NCBI GenBank assembly: GCA_016342385.1
Contig: JAEINM010000003.1
Coordinates: forward strand, 1-33,044
Length of the DNA: 33,044 nt
From: Spirochaetaceae bacterium
Lineage (GTDB): Bacteria; Spirochaetota; Spirochaetia; DSM-2461
Direction: 5' to 3'
Shown here piece by piece: positions 23,265 through 30,154 of this stretch; position 1 is the first letter of the stretch; every line of letters begins with the position of its first letter. A program made the translations under genes and the position numbers. Below the pieces are notes generated by a model. That model ran no database searches. It was not told where the DNA came from and worked only from the letters and a program-made list of their open reading frames with translations.

Positions 23265-23900
23265 ATGAAATACCGCGTAAAAAGAAAACTACTGATTTTA
23301 TTCTCTTTATTTACTCTGTTGAAACTCTTCTCACAGGAAGTTGTTGTCATTAATAAAACCGGATTTGATATCTATAATGTCTATATAAGCCCATCGGGTT
23401 TAGAGCAATGGAGCGAAGACCTTCAGCCCTTTGATGTTATTTTAAAAGATCGGTATAAGATTATCGATGTAAGTGCCTATGATGAGACGTATTTTGATTT
23501 TCGTTTTATTGATATAGACGGAGATGAGTATATTAAAAAGAATGTTGATTTAAAACTTCACCGCAAGGTTGTTGTCTCTCTTGATGATCTAGCCTATGTC
23601 ATGGATCGGATAAAAGAGGATTTTTCTGATGAATGGTTTGTTTCTATCCGGAATAATACGGGAGTTTCAATTGTAGAATTATATATATCCCCCCATAATT
23701 CCAACAGCTGGGGAACAAACCTGATGGAAAATGATTATATGGAGAACAAGTCTACAGAGCAGATATCTATGGGCGGCGGAGTGGAATCCATTGATTATGA
23801 TATTCGCATGGATAGCAGTGAAGGCGCTGTATTTATTAAGGAGAATATTCCGCTTAACAATAATGTTACAGTCGTTATTACATCATCGGATCGAGAGTAA
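23265..23900 (+). CDS. Exported protein with two copies of a small beta domain
   Basis: This 211-residue protein has a basic N-terminus and hydrophobic segment (about 8-23), giving a signal peptide. The rest is two copies of one domain. Copy 1 (about 25-108) reads VVVINKTGFDIYNVYISPSG then W, FDFRFIDIDGDEYIKKNVDL and KVVVSLDD. Copy 2 (about 124-208) reads WFVSIRNNTGVSIVELYISP then W, IDYDIRMDSSEGAVFIKENI and VTVVITSS. The (N)TG..I...YISP......W core resembles small exported beta domains seen in many bacterial hypothetical proteins, but I cannot name the family. It has its own promoter and ends immediately before a perfect 54-base palindrome. The function is unknown. Confidence 0.75.
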   Translation: MKYRVKRKLLILFSLFTLLKLFSQEVVVINKTGFDIYNVYISPSGLEQWSEDLQPFDVILKDRYKIIDVSAYDETYFDFRFIDIDGDEYIKKNVDLKLHRKVVVSLDDLAYVMDRIKEDFSDEWFVSIRNNTGVSIVELYISPHNSNSWGTNLMENDYMENKSTEQISMGGGVESIDYDIRMDSSEGAVFIKENIPLNNNVTVVITSSDRE

Positions 23901-23954
23901 TACAAAAAATCCAGTAGCGACAAAGCATGCTTTGTCGCTACTGGATTTTTTGTA
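23901..23954. terminator. Perfect 54-base palindrome, probably a bidirectional terminator
   Basis: The whole of 23901-23954 is its own reverse complement. The left half starts TACAAAAAATCC and the centre is AAAGCATGCTTT. It starts at the base after a TAA stop. The A6 and T6 tracts at the outer ends make it a textbook intrinsic terminator when read from either side. Confidence 0.85.
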
Positions 23955-23994
23955 ACTTTTGTGTGATCTCTCTCTTTACACTATATGAGGATAT

Positions 23995-25779
23995 ATGGAT
24001 TTTTTACCTGTAAATAAAAGAGATATGAAGAACCGCGGATGGGATCAATGTGATTTCATTCTCATTTCAGGGGACGCCTATGTCGATCACCCATCATGGG
24101 GTGGAGCCGTAATTTCAAGAGTACTGGAAGATGCCGGTTTCAGAGTCGGGTTTATAGCTCAGCCGGATTGGAAGAATGTTGAAGCTTTTAAAATTCTTGG
24201 TGAACCCCGGTTGGCTTTTCTTGTTACCGCTGGAAATATCGATTCCATGGTCAATCACTATAGTGTCAATAAAAAATTCCGCAAGACCGATTTATATTCT
24301 CCCGGAGGAAAAGCCGGCTCCTGTCCCGATAGAGCCTCAATTGTCTATACCAGCCAGGCCAAGGCTGCCTACAAAGGAAAGCCGGTGATTCTCGGCGGGA
24401 TTGAAGCTTCATTGAGGCGATTGTCTCATTATGATTATTGGACTAATAAGGTTCGCCGGTCAATTCTATTCGACTCGAAAGCCGATATGCTCATTTATGG
24501 AATGGGAGAAAGACAGATTCGAAATATTGCCGGATTATTAAACAAAGGTGTCCCTCTCAGTAATTTGACTAATATCCGGGGGACTGTTTTCCGGACGTCC
24601 TCTCTTGATAAAATTAAAGAGTACACAGAGCTTCCTTCTTATGAGGAAATTTGTGAGGACAGAAAATCTTATGCTGCGAGTTTTGCTGTTCAGTATAGGA
24701 ATACAGATCCCTTTTACAGTAAGATCCTGGTGGAAAAAGCGGGGAATCAGTGGGCTGTTCAAAATCCTCCCGAATTCCCTCTATCGACGGAAGAATTTGA
24801 CCGTGTCTATGAATTGCCCTATAGGAAAACAGCTCATCCTTCCTACGAAAAGATGGGGGGAATCCCTGCTCTGAAAGAGATTCAGTTTTCACTTATCCAT
24901 AATAGAGGATGTTTTGGCGGCTGCAGCTTTTGTGCTCTGACTTTTCATCAGGGGAGAATTGTATCGGCCAGAAGTAATGAGTCAGTTATCAGAGAGGCGA
25001 AAAAGTTAACAGAGATAAAAGGGTTTAAGGGTAATATTCATGATGTGGGTGGTCCCACGGCTGATTTTACTGGTCCCTCATGTAAAAGACAGGAGACTGC
25101 AGGTTCCTGTCCCGATAAACAGTGTCTTTTTCCTCATCCCTGTAAAAACCTGAGGACAGATCACAGTTCTTATCTGGAGCTGCTTCGGGGATTGAGGAAA
25201 GTTGAAGGCATTAAGAAGGTGTTCATCCGTTCTGGAGTCCGTTTTGATTATATGCTGGCGGAAAATGACGATACTTTTTTCCGTGAAATCTGCAAATTCC
25301 ATATTAGCGGTCAGTTAAAGATAGCTCCTGAACATGTCTCATCAAAAGTATTGAGACTTATGGGTAAGCCGGATCATAAGGTTTTTGAACGGTTTATTTC
25401 AAAATACAAAAAAATAAATCAAGAACTGGGGAAAGATCAGTTTTTCGTCCCATATTTTATTTCTTCCCATCCCGGAGCGGGATTAAAAGAAGCCATTGAG
25501 CTGGCAGAGTATTTAAAAGAGCTTCATTTTATACCCGAGCAGGTTCAGGATTTTTACCCCACACCGGGCACTCTTTCTACAGCTATGTATCATACGGGGA
25601 TTCATCCTCTTACGGGAGAAAAAGTTTTTGTGGCTAAAAATCCGGAGGAGAAACAGATGCAGAGAGCTCTGCTTCAGTTTTCCAAAAGGGAAAATATGAT
25701 ACTGGTCCGTAAGGCTCTGAATAAAGCCGGGAGGACTGATCTTATTGGAAAAGGACCGAAATGTCTGATTCCTAATTGA
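23995..25779 (+). CDS. YgiQ-family radical SAM protein (UPF0313)
   Basis: The 594-residue protein is a cytoplasmic radical SAM enzyme. Its [4Fe-4S]-binding motif is C306-x3-C310-x2-C313 in HNRGCFGGCSFCALTFHQGR, preceded by the N-terminal UPF0313 domain (LPVNKRDMKNRGWDQCDFIL, LGGIEASLRRLSHYDYW). Later landmarks include DVGGPTADFTG, a Cys-rich segment (CKRQ...CPDKQCLFPHPCKNL) that could hold a second cluster, FIRSGVRFDYM, QLKIAPEHVS and QDFYPTPGTLSTAMYHTG. The family is widespread, but the reaction is not established to my knowledge. It is shorter than the E. coli protein (about 740 residues), which has an extra C-terminal region. A possible promoter (TTGTGT at 23959-23964, TATATG at 23982-23987) ends seven bases before the ATG. 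Confidence 0.92.
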   Translation: MDFLPVNKRDMKNRGWDQCDFILISGDAYVDHPSWGGAVISRVLEDAGFRVGFIAQPDWKNVEAFKILGEPRLAFLVTAGNIDSMVNHYSVNKKFRKTDLYSPGGKAGSCPDRASIVYTSQAKAAYKGKPVILGGIEASLRRLSHYDYWTNKVRRSILFDSKADMLIYGMGERQIRNIAGLLNKGVPLSNLTNIRGTVFRTSSLDKIKEYTELPSYEEICEDRKSYAASFAVQYRNTDPFYSKILVEKAGNQWAVQNPPEFPLSTEEFDRVYELPYRKTAHPSYEKMGGIPALKEIQFSLIHNRGCFGGCSFCALTFHQGRIVSARSNESVIREAKKLTEIKGFKGNIHDVGGPTADFTGPSCKRQETAGSCPDKQCLFPHPCKNLRTDHSSYLELLRGLRKVEGIKKVFIRSGVRFDYMLAENDDTFFREICKFHISGQLKIAPEHVSSKVLRLMGKPDHKVFERFISKYKKINQELGKDQFFVPYFISSHPGAGLKEAIELAEYLKELHFIPEQVQDFYPTPGTLSTAMYHTGIHPLTGEKVFVAKNPEEKQMQRALLQFSKRENMILVRKALNKAGRTDLIGKGPKCLIPN

Positions 25780-25900
25780 GTTTTCATGAGAGAACTCTTT
25801 ACCTTTTATATAAGAAATATTACTTTATCTTTTTAGATAATTGTTACAGCCATAGTTTTGTCGAAAATAAATACCGGCAAAGCACCCTGAGGAGTTATTT

Positions 25901-26746
25901 TTGTTTGCATTTGGTGGATTAATAGGCGGCTTTATTGGATTTTTACTCGGATCAATGGTTGGGGGACCTCTTGTAGGAATCATTGGAGCTGTTATAGGCA
26001 GTTCTCTCGGTAGAGGACTTAACGTTACTCAGGCACGAGGTGGTTTTGGATCTCAAGCTGGCACAACAGGTTCGGATAACCTGTTTTTTATCTCTCTCTT
26101 CTCCATGTTGGGGAAAATGGCAAAAGCAGATGGTCAAGTCTCTGATTCTGAAATGAATACGGTCAGACAATTTATGCTGAGGGATCTCAATCTTGACCCG
26201 CAGCTTCAGTCTCAGGCTATGATTATATTTAATAACGCCCTCAATTCCAGCGAGAGTTTTGAGCAGTATGCCCAACAGTTTTATATTCGTTTCAGAAATA
26301 GACCTCAGTTTATAGAACTGATGCTTGATGCCCTTATCCGTGTGGCTTATGCCGACAATCAACTCCATCCGGCGGAGCAGCATCTTCTCGAATCAGCCGT
26401 CCGTATATTCAGGGTTCCCTCCTATACTTTTGAAAGTATAAAAAACCGTTATAGTGCCGGAAACCGTTACAGGAGTAGCTCATCTTCAGGTTCTAGCGGG
26501 AACTCAGGGAGTTCATACAGCTCATACGGCAGCAGTGCCTCCCATCTCAATTATGCGGTTCTGGGATGTACAAGCAGCAGTAGTGACTCAGAAGTGAAGA
26601 AAGCCTACAGGAAAAAAGTATCTGAATTCCATCCCGATAAGATTGCAGCTAAGGGACTTCCTGAAGAATTCAGCAAATTTGCCAATGATAAGTTCAGGGA
26701 GATACAGGAAGCTTATGAAGAGATAAAAATAGTTCGGAAATTCTAA
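25901..26746 (+). CDS. DjlA-like protein: glycine-rich membrane segment, TerB domain, C-terminal J-domain
   Basis: The 281-residue protein starts at TTG, preceded by TGAGGAG about seven bases upstream. A glycine-rich hydrophobic segment (about 5-40, of the kind that inserts in membranes) is followed by a TerB-like helical domain (about 60-175, SMLGKMAKADGQVSDSE and DALIRVAYADNQLHPAE). Next come a Ser/Gly linker (about 192-214) and a J-domain (217-281) with HPD at 244-246 (VSEFHPDKIAAKG). This is the architecture of DjlA, a membrane-bound DnaK cochaperone. The ending is typical of the DjlA J-domain. It is the first gene of a five-gene run; YitT begins three bases after its stop. Confidence 0.88.
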   Translation: MFAFGGLIGGFIGFLLGSMVGGPLVGIIGAVIGSSLGRGLNVTQARGGFGSQAGTTGSDNLFFISLFSMLGKMAKADGQVSDSEMNTVRQFMLRDLNLDPQLQSQAMIIFNNALNSSESFEQYAQQFYIRFRNRPQFIELMLDALIRVAYADNQLHPAEQHLLESAVRIFRVPSYTFESIKNRYSAGNRYRSSSSSGSSGNSGSSYSSYGSSASHLNYAVLGCTSSSSDSEVKKAYRKKVSEFHPDKIAAKGLPEEFSKFANDKFREIQEAYEEIKIVRKF

Positions 26747-26749
26747 ATC

Positions 26750-27625
26750 ATGGTACATCGTTTTAAAAATAGTCTTATTAAAGTGCTGAAAGACTGGAAA
26801 AGTTATCTGACGGTGCTGACTGGTGCGATTATTTTATCTCTGGGAGTTAATCTTTTTCTTGTCCCCAACAGAATTGCCGCTGGTGGTCTAACGGGAATGG
26901 CAACTGTTATTTATCATTTATCGGGAATGCCTGTCGGTACTCTTATGCTCCTTCTGAACATTCCCCTTTTTCTTCTGGGTATAAAAATCCTGGGGAGGAA
27001 TTTCGGAGTCAAGACCCTTTTTGCCACGGTGACTCTTTCGCTGGCTATTGACCTGTTGGCTCCCTTTCTTGGTTCACTGACCGATGACCTTCTGCTAGCC
27101 TCTATTTTCGGAGGTCTCCTGGTAGGATTGGGTCTCGGGTTGGTTCTTAAACAGGATGCCAGTACGGGGGGGACGGATCTGGGAGCAAAAATAATCCATA
27201 AGGTCATTCCCTATATCTCTGTAGGGCAACTGCTTCTCGTGATTGATGCTCTGGTGGTATTAAGTGCAGCGATTGTTTTCAGGAACTATGAACTGGGATT
27301 GTATGCGGCCATTACCCTGTTTATTACTTCTAGAGTGATAGATACAGTCATCGTCGGTGTAAATTATACCAAAGCGGTGCATATCATCTCGGATAATCCC
27401 GGTGAGATCTCAAAAAAACTTGTTTATGAGATGAATCACGGAATGACAAGTCTGAAGGGGAAGGGCATGTATACGGGAAAGGAAAAAAATATTCTGCTTT
27501 GCATTATCAGAAGAAGAGATCTTCCCCATTTGAAATCAGTGGTCAGTCAAATAGACAAGAATGCCTTTATTTTTGTGACAGATGTCAGAGAAGTTCTGGG
27601 CGAAGGATTTTCAAGTCATGTCTAA
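26750..27625 (+). CDS. YitT-family membrane protein
   Basis: The 291-residue integral membrane protein has about five to six transmembrane helices in residues 18-200, with the family signature VPNRIAAGGLTGMATVIYHL, STGGTDLGAKIIHK and the closing TSRVIDTVIVGVNYTKAV. A cytoplasmic DUF2179 domain follows (about 205-285, VHIISDNPGEISKKLVYEM, GMTSLKGKGMYTGKEKNIL). The transported compound or exact role of the family is not settled. It starts three bases after the DjlA-like gene and overlaps the flavin reductase by eight bases, so it is part of the operon. Confidence 0.93.
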   Translation: MVHRFKNSLIKVLKDWKSYLTVLTGAIILSLGVNLFLVPNRIAAGGLTGMATVIYHLSGMPVGTLMLLLNIPLFLLGIKILGRNFGVKTLFATVTLSLAIDLLAPFLGSLTDDLLLASIFGGLLVGLGLGLVLKQDASTGGTDLGAKIIHKVIPYISVGQLLLVIDALVVLSAAIVFRNYELGLYAAITLFITSRVIDTVIVGVNYTKAVHIISDNPGEISKKLVYEMNHGMTSLKGKGMYTGKEKNILLCIIRRRDLPHLKSVVSQIDKNAFIFVTDVREVLGEGFSSHV

Positions 27626-28298
27626 AGTCTTATGGAAACCGGGAACCATGGTGTATCCCGTCCCTGCCGTTATGGTTAGTTGTGGTAATCAAACCGATGG
27701 ATACAATATTATAACCATTGCCTGGACCGGGACCATCTGTACCGATCCGGCAATGGCTTATATATCAGTCAGACCCGATCGATATTCCTATGATATTATT
27801 AAAAAAAATGGTGATTTTGTTATCAATTTAACGACTAAAGATCTCGCGAGAGCTACTGATTGGTGCGGTGTCAAATCGGGTAGAGATTACGACAAATTTA
27901 AAGAGATGAATCTTACTCCTATAGCGGCTACAAAAGTACGTTCTCCTCTAATCGAAGAATGTCCTCTTAATATAGAATGCAAAGTGACGGAGATTAAAGA
28001 GCTTGGAAGTCATCACATGTTTCTGGCGGAAGTTGTTGCGGTCAATGCTTCAAAAGAATATCTCGATGAAACAACTCAAAGTTTTAATATGGAGAAGGCT
28101 GGACTAATTTCCTATATCCATGGAAAATATTATGGTACTTCCTCACCGGTAGGCAAATTCGGATATTCTATCCAGAAAAAGAAAAAAGAAAGATGGAAAA
28201 AAAAGATGAGAGACGAGACTCGCAGCCTCGAACAGGACAAAGGCCATAAAACCTTTCATAGGAAGAGTGATAAGAAGAAAGGGAATTTCAGAAAATAA
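27618..28298 (+). CDS. Flavin reductase family protein with a basic C-terminal tail
   Basis: This FMN-binding split-barrel protein has 226 residues from the chosen ATG at 27618; the longer frame from 27582 runs deeper into yitT and lacks a better ribosome site. GAAGGA lies about ten bases upstream. Recognisable parts are LWKPGTMVYPVPAVMVSCG, NIITIAWTGTICTDPAMAYI, RPDRYSYDIIKKNGDFVINL and the ATDWCGVKSGRDYDKF segment common in the family. The last 40 residues are extremely rich in Lys and Arg (KKKKERWKKKMRDE, HRKSDKKKGNFRK), which is unusual and could bind nucleic acid or an acidic partner. It overlaps yitT by eight bases and ends one base before cmoA. Members reduce flavins or bind FMN; the specific partner is unknown. 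Confidence 0.87.
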   Translation: MSKVLWKPGTMVYPVPAVMVSCGNQTDGYNIITIAWTGTICTDPAMAYISVRPDRYSYDIIKKNGDFVINLTTKDLARATDWCGVKSGRDYDKFKEMNLTPIAATKVRSPLIEECPLNIECKVTEIKELGSHHMFLAEVVAVNASKEYLDETTQSFNMEKAGLISYIHGKYYGTSSPVGKFGYSIQKKKKERWKKKMRDETRSLEQDKGHKTFHRKSDKKKGNFRK

Positions 28299-28299
28299 G

Positions 28300-29076
28300 A
28301 TGAGTAAAATAAACAAAAAAACAGACAAAGTCTTCTCAGAAAAAATTCCCAGCATACGTCCTTTTGAGTTTAATGATAAAGTGGCGCATGTTTTTGATGA
28401 TATGGCAGAGAGAAGCATCCCCTTTTACAAAGAAGTTCAGAAAATGGTTACCGGATTAACTCTAACCTATTTTCAGGAGGGCAGTACAATTTATGATCTG
28501 GGAAGTTCCACAGCTACTACCATCAGTCTTATCAGCCAGGGCTTGAAAGATCACAATATTGAGGATTATACCATTGTGGGAATCGATTCCTCTTCAGCCA
28601 TGTGCCGGGAGGCCGATACTAAACTGAAATCGATTGATGGGGATATGAAGAAGATCTATATTAAAGAAGGCGACCTCTTTGATTGTCCTATTGAAAATGC
28701 TTCCGTTGTTATTATGAACTACACTCTGCAGTTTATTGATCCTCTAAAACGGGAGAAACTGATTCAGCATATTTACAAAGGTCTACGTCACAATGGGATT
28801 CTTCTGGTCAGTGATAAGATGCTGCAGTCCAATACCGATACGAGTCGTATTTTTATAGAAAACTATTATGAAATGAAGCGGACTAACGGCTACAGTGATC
28901 TGGAGATCAGCCAGAAGAGGGAAGCCCTGGAGAATGTGCTGATTCCCTACAGTGTGAAAGAGGAAGTGGCTCTGTTTAGAAATTGTGGTTTTGAAGCGGT
29001 TGATATGTTTTTTACATGGTACAATTTCTCATCATTTATCTGTATGAAAAAAAATGACCAGGTGGGTGATTACTAA
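28300..29076 (+). CDS. cmoA: Carboxy-S-adenosyl-L-methionine synthase
   Basis: CmoA makes carboxy-SAM from SAM and prephenate, and CmoB uses this to form 5-carboxymethoxyuridine at tRNA position 34. The 258-residue protein is a class I methyltransferase fold, with YDLGSSTATT (about 65-74), VGIDSSSAMCREAD, MNYTLQFIDPLKREKLIQ and GLRHNGILLVSDK as in known CmoA proteins. ATG at 28300 was preferred over GTG at 28267 because the extra residues are not part of the family. It starts one base after the preceding stop (TAAG-ATG). The gene directly before cmoB supports the assignment strongly. Confidence 0.92.
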   Translation: MSKINKKTDKVFSEKIPSIRPFEFNDKVAHVFDDMAERSIPFYKEVQKMVTGLTLTYFQEGSTIYDLGSSTATTISLISQGLKDHNIEDYTIVGIDSSSAMCREADTKLKSIDGDMKKIYIKEGDLFDCPIENASVVIMNYTLQFIDPLKREKLIQHIYKGLRHNGILLVSDKMLQSNTDTSRIFIENYYEMKRTNGYSDLEISQKREALENVLIPYSVKEEVALFRNCGFEAVDMFFTWYNFSSFICMKKNDQVGDY

Positions 29077-30063
29077 ATGGTTAAGTATTCTGAAATTTAT
29101 TGGAGGGACAACTTTTATGAGAAATGGAAAGATCAGCTGCCCTCATATGATCTGATACAACAGGCGAGAGAGGACATAGCTCCCAAACTTGACAGGGCAA
29201 CTGTGGAACCATTCTATAAAACCCTTGTTCAGCTTCCTCAGTTTCAGAGTAAATTGAGGGATTATCGAGGTGATTCTGTCATTATCGGTGACAGAGAGGA
29301 ACTGACTGATGAACAGTTTAAGCTGGTCTATCAGTGTCTTGAGGAATTTATCCCCTGGAGAAAAGGTCCTTTTGAGATTTTTGGAACTCATATTGATGCT
29401 GAGTGGCGCAGTAATCTTAAATGGGATAGGGTGAGATCTGTTCTTCCCGATTTAAAGTACAAAAAAATATGTGATGTGGGCTGTAACAATTCCTACTATA
29501 TGTACCGTATGCTGGAGCATCAGCCGGAATTCGTTCTGGGAATTGATCCCATGATGAAATACTATTTTAATTATCTTCTCCTACAGCGTTTTGCTGCTGA
29601 ACCCAATATCCACTTCGATATGCTTGGAGTGGAACACATGAACCTCTTTGAAGATTTTTTTGATGTTGTTTTCTTCATGGGAATCATTTATCACAGAAGA
29701 AATCCCATACAGACTCTGATGGATATAAATACATCGATGAAGAGAGGGGGAACCCTTATATTGGAAGTGAGCGGAATCGACGGAGACGAGGCTTACTGTC
29801 TTTTTCCAGAAGATCGTTATATGAAAGCCCGTGGTTACTGGTTTCTTCCGACCTGGAAAGCCATGGAGAATATGCTGAAGAAGACCAATTTCAGCGAAAT
29901 CGAAATTTTTGATAAATTCCCACTGGATTTTCATGAGCAGAGAAAAACCGACTGGTCACGCTGGGAATCTCTCGAAGATTTCCTGGACCCCGATGATCCG
30001 ACAAAGACTGTTGAAGGATATCCGGCACCTCACAGGATATATATTAAGGCCGTTAAGAAATAA
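29077..30063 (+). CDS. cmoB: tRNA U34 carboxymethyltransferase
   Basis: This enzyme transfers the carboxymethyl group of carboxy-SAM to 5-hydroxyuridine at the wobble position of tRNA. At 328 residues it matches the E. coli length. Landmarks are EWRSNLKWDRV, CDVGCNNSYYMYRM (132-145, SAM-binding loop), LGIDPMMKYYFNYLL, FMGIIYHRRNPIQTL and FPEDRYMKARGYWFLPTWKA. It abuts cmoA with no gap. The stop codon is the first part of a perfect 38-base palindrome. The hydroxylase that makes the substrate (TrhO or TrhP) is not in this window. This gene ends the five-gene operon starting at 25901. Confidence 0.94.
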   Translation: MVKYSEIYWRDNFYEKWKDQLPSYDLIQQAREDIAPKLDRATVEPFYKTLVQLPQFQSKLRDYRGDSVIIGDREELTDEQFKLVYQCLEEFIPWRKGPFEIFGTHIDAEWRSNLKWDRVRSVLPDLKYKKICDVGCNNSYYMYRMLEHQPEFVLGIDPMMKYYFNYLLLQRFAAEPNIHFDMLGVEHMNLFEDFFDVVFFMGIIYHRRNPIQTLMDINTSMKRGGTLILEVSGIDGDEAYCLFPEDRYMKARGYWFLPTWKAMENMLKKTNFSEIEIFDKFPLDFHEQRKTDWSRWESLEDFLDPDDPTKTVEGYPAPHRIYIKAVKK

Positions 30064-30097
30064 GGTAAGGGACGGTCGCGACCGTCCCTTACCTTAT
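30060..30097. terminator. Perfect 38-base palindrome containing the cmoB stop codon
   Basis: Every base from 30060 to 30097 pairs with its mirror partner. The left arm reads ATAAGGTAAGGGACGGTCG and the centre is GGTCGCGACC. The cmoB TAA (30061-30063) lies inside the stem. There is no T-run, so factor-dependent termination or 3'-end protection is as likely as intrinsic termination. Confidence 0.75.
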
Positions 30098-30101
30098 AAA
30101 A

Positions 30102-30130
30102 TTGGCGATTTTTTCCACAGCGTTTATACT
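30102..30130 (+). promoter_or_regulatory. Promoter of the membrane pyrophosphatase gene
   Basis: TTGGCG (30102-30107), a 17-base spacer and TATACT (30125-30130) lie just after the 38-base palindrome. The expected start near 30137 leaves a short leader holding GGAGGG at 30140-30145. Confidence 0.6.
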
Positions 30131-30154
30131 TTTATATGTGGAGGGTTTGTCGCT

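Noticed and set aside
28267..28299. GTG start for cmoA
   Set aside because: It would overlap the flavin reductase tail by 32 bases and adds residues not seen in CmoA. ATG at 28300 directly after the stop fits better.
29909..30154. N-terminal extension of the pyrophosphatase reading frame
   Set aside because: It runs antiphase over the end of cmoB and through the 38-base palindrome. A good ribosome-binding site and promoter point to ATG at 30155, which gives the normal family length.
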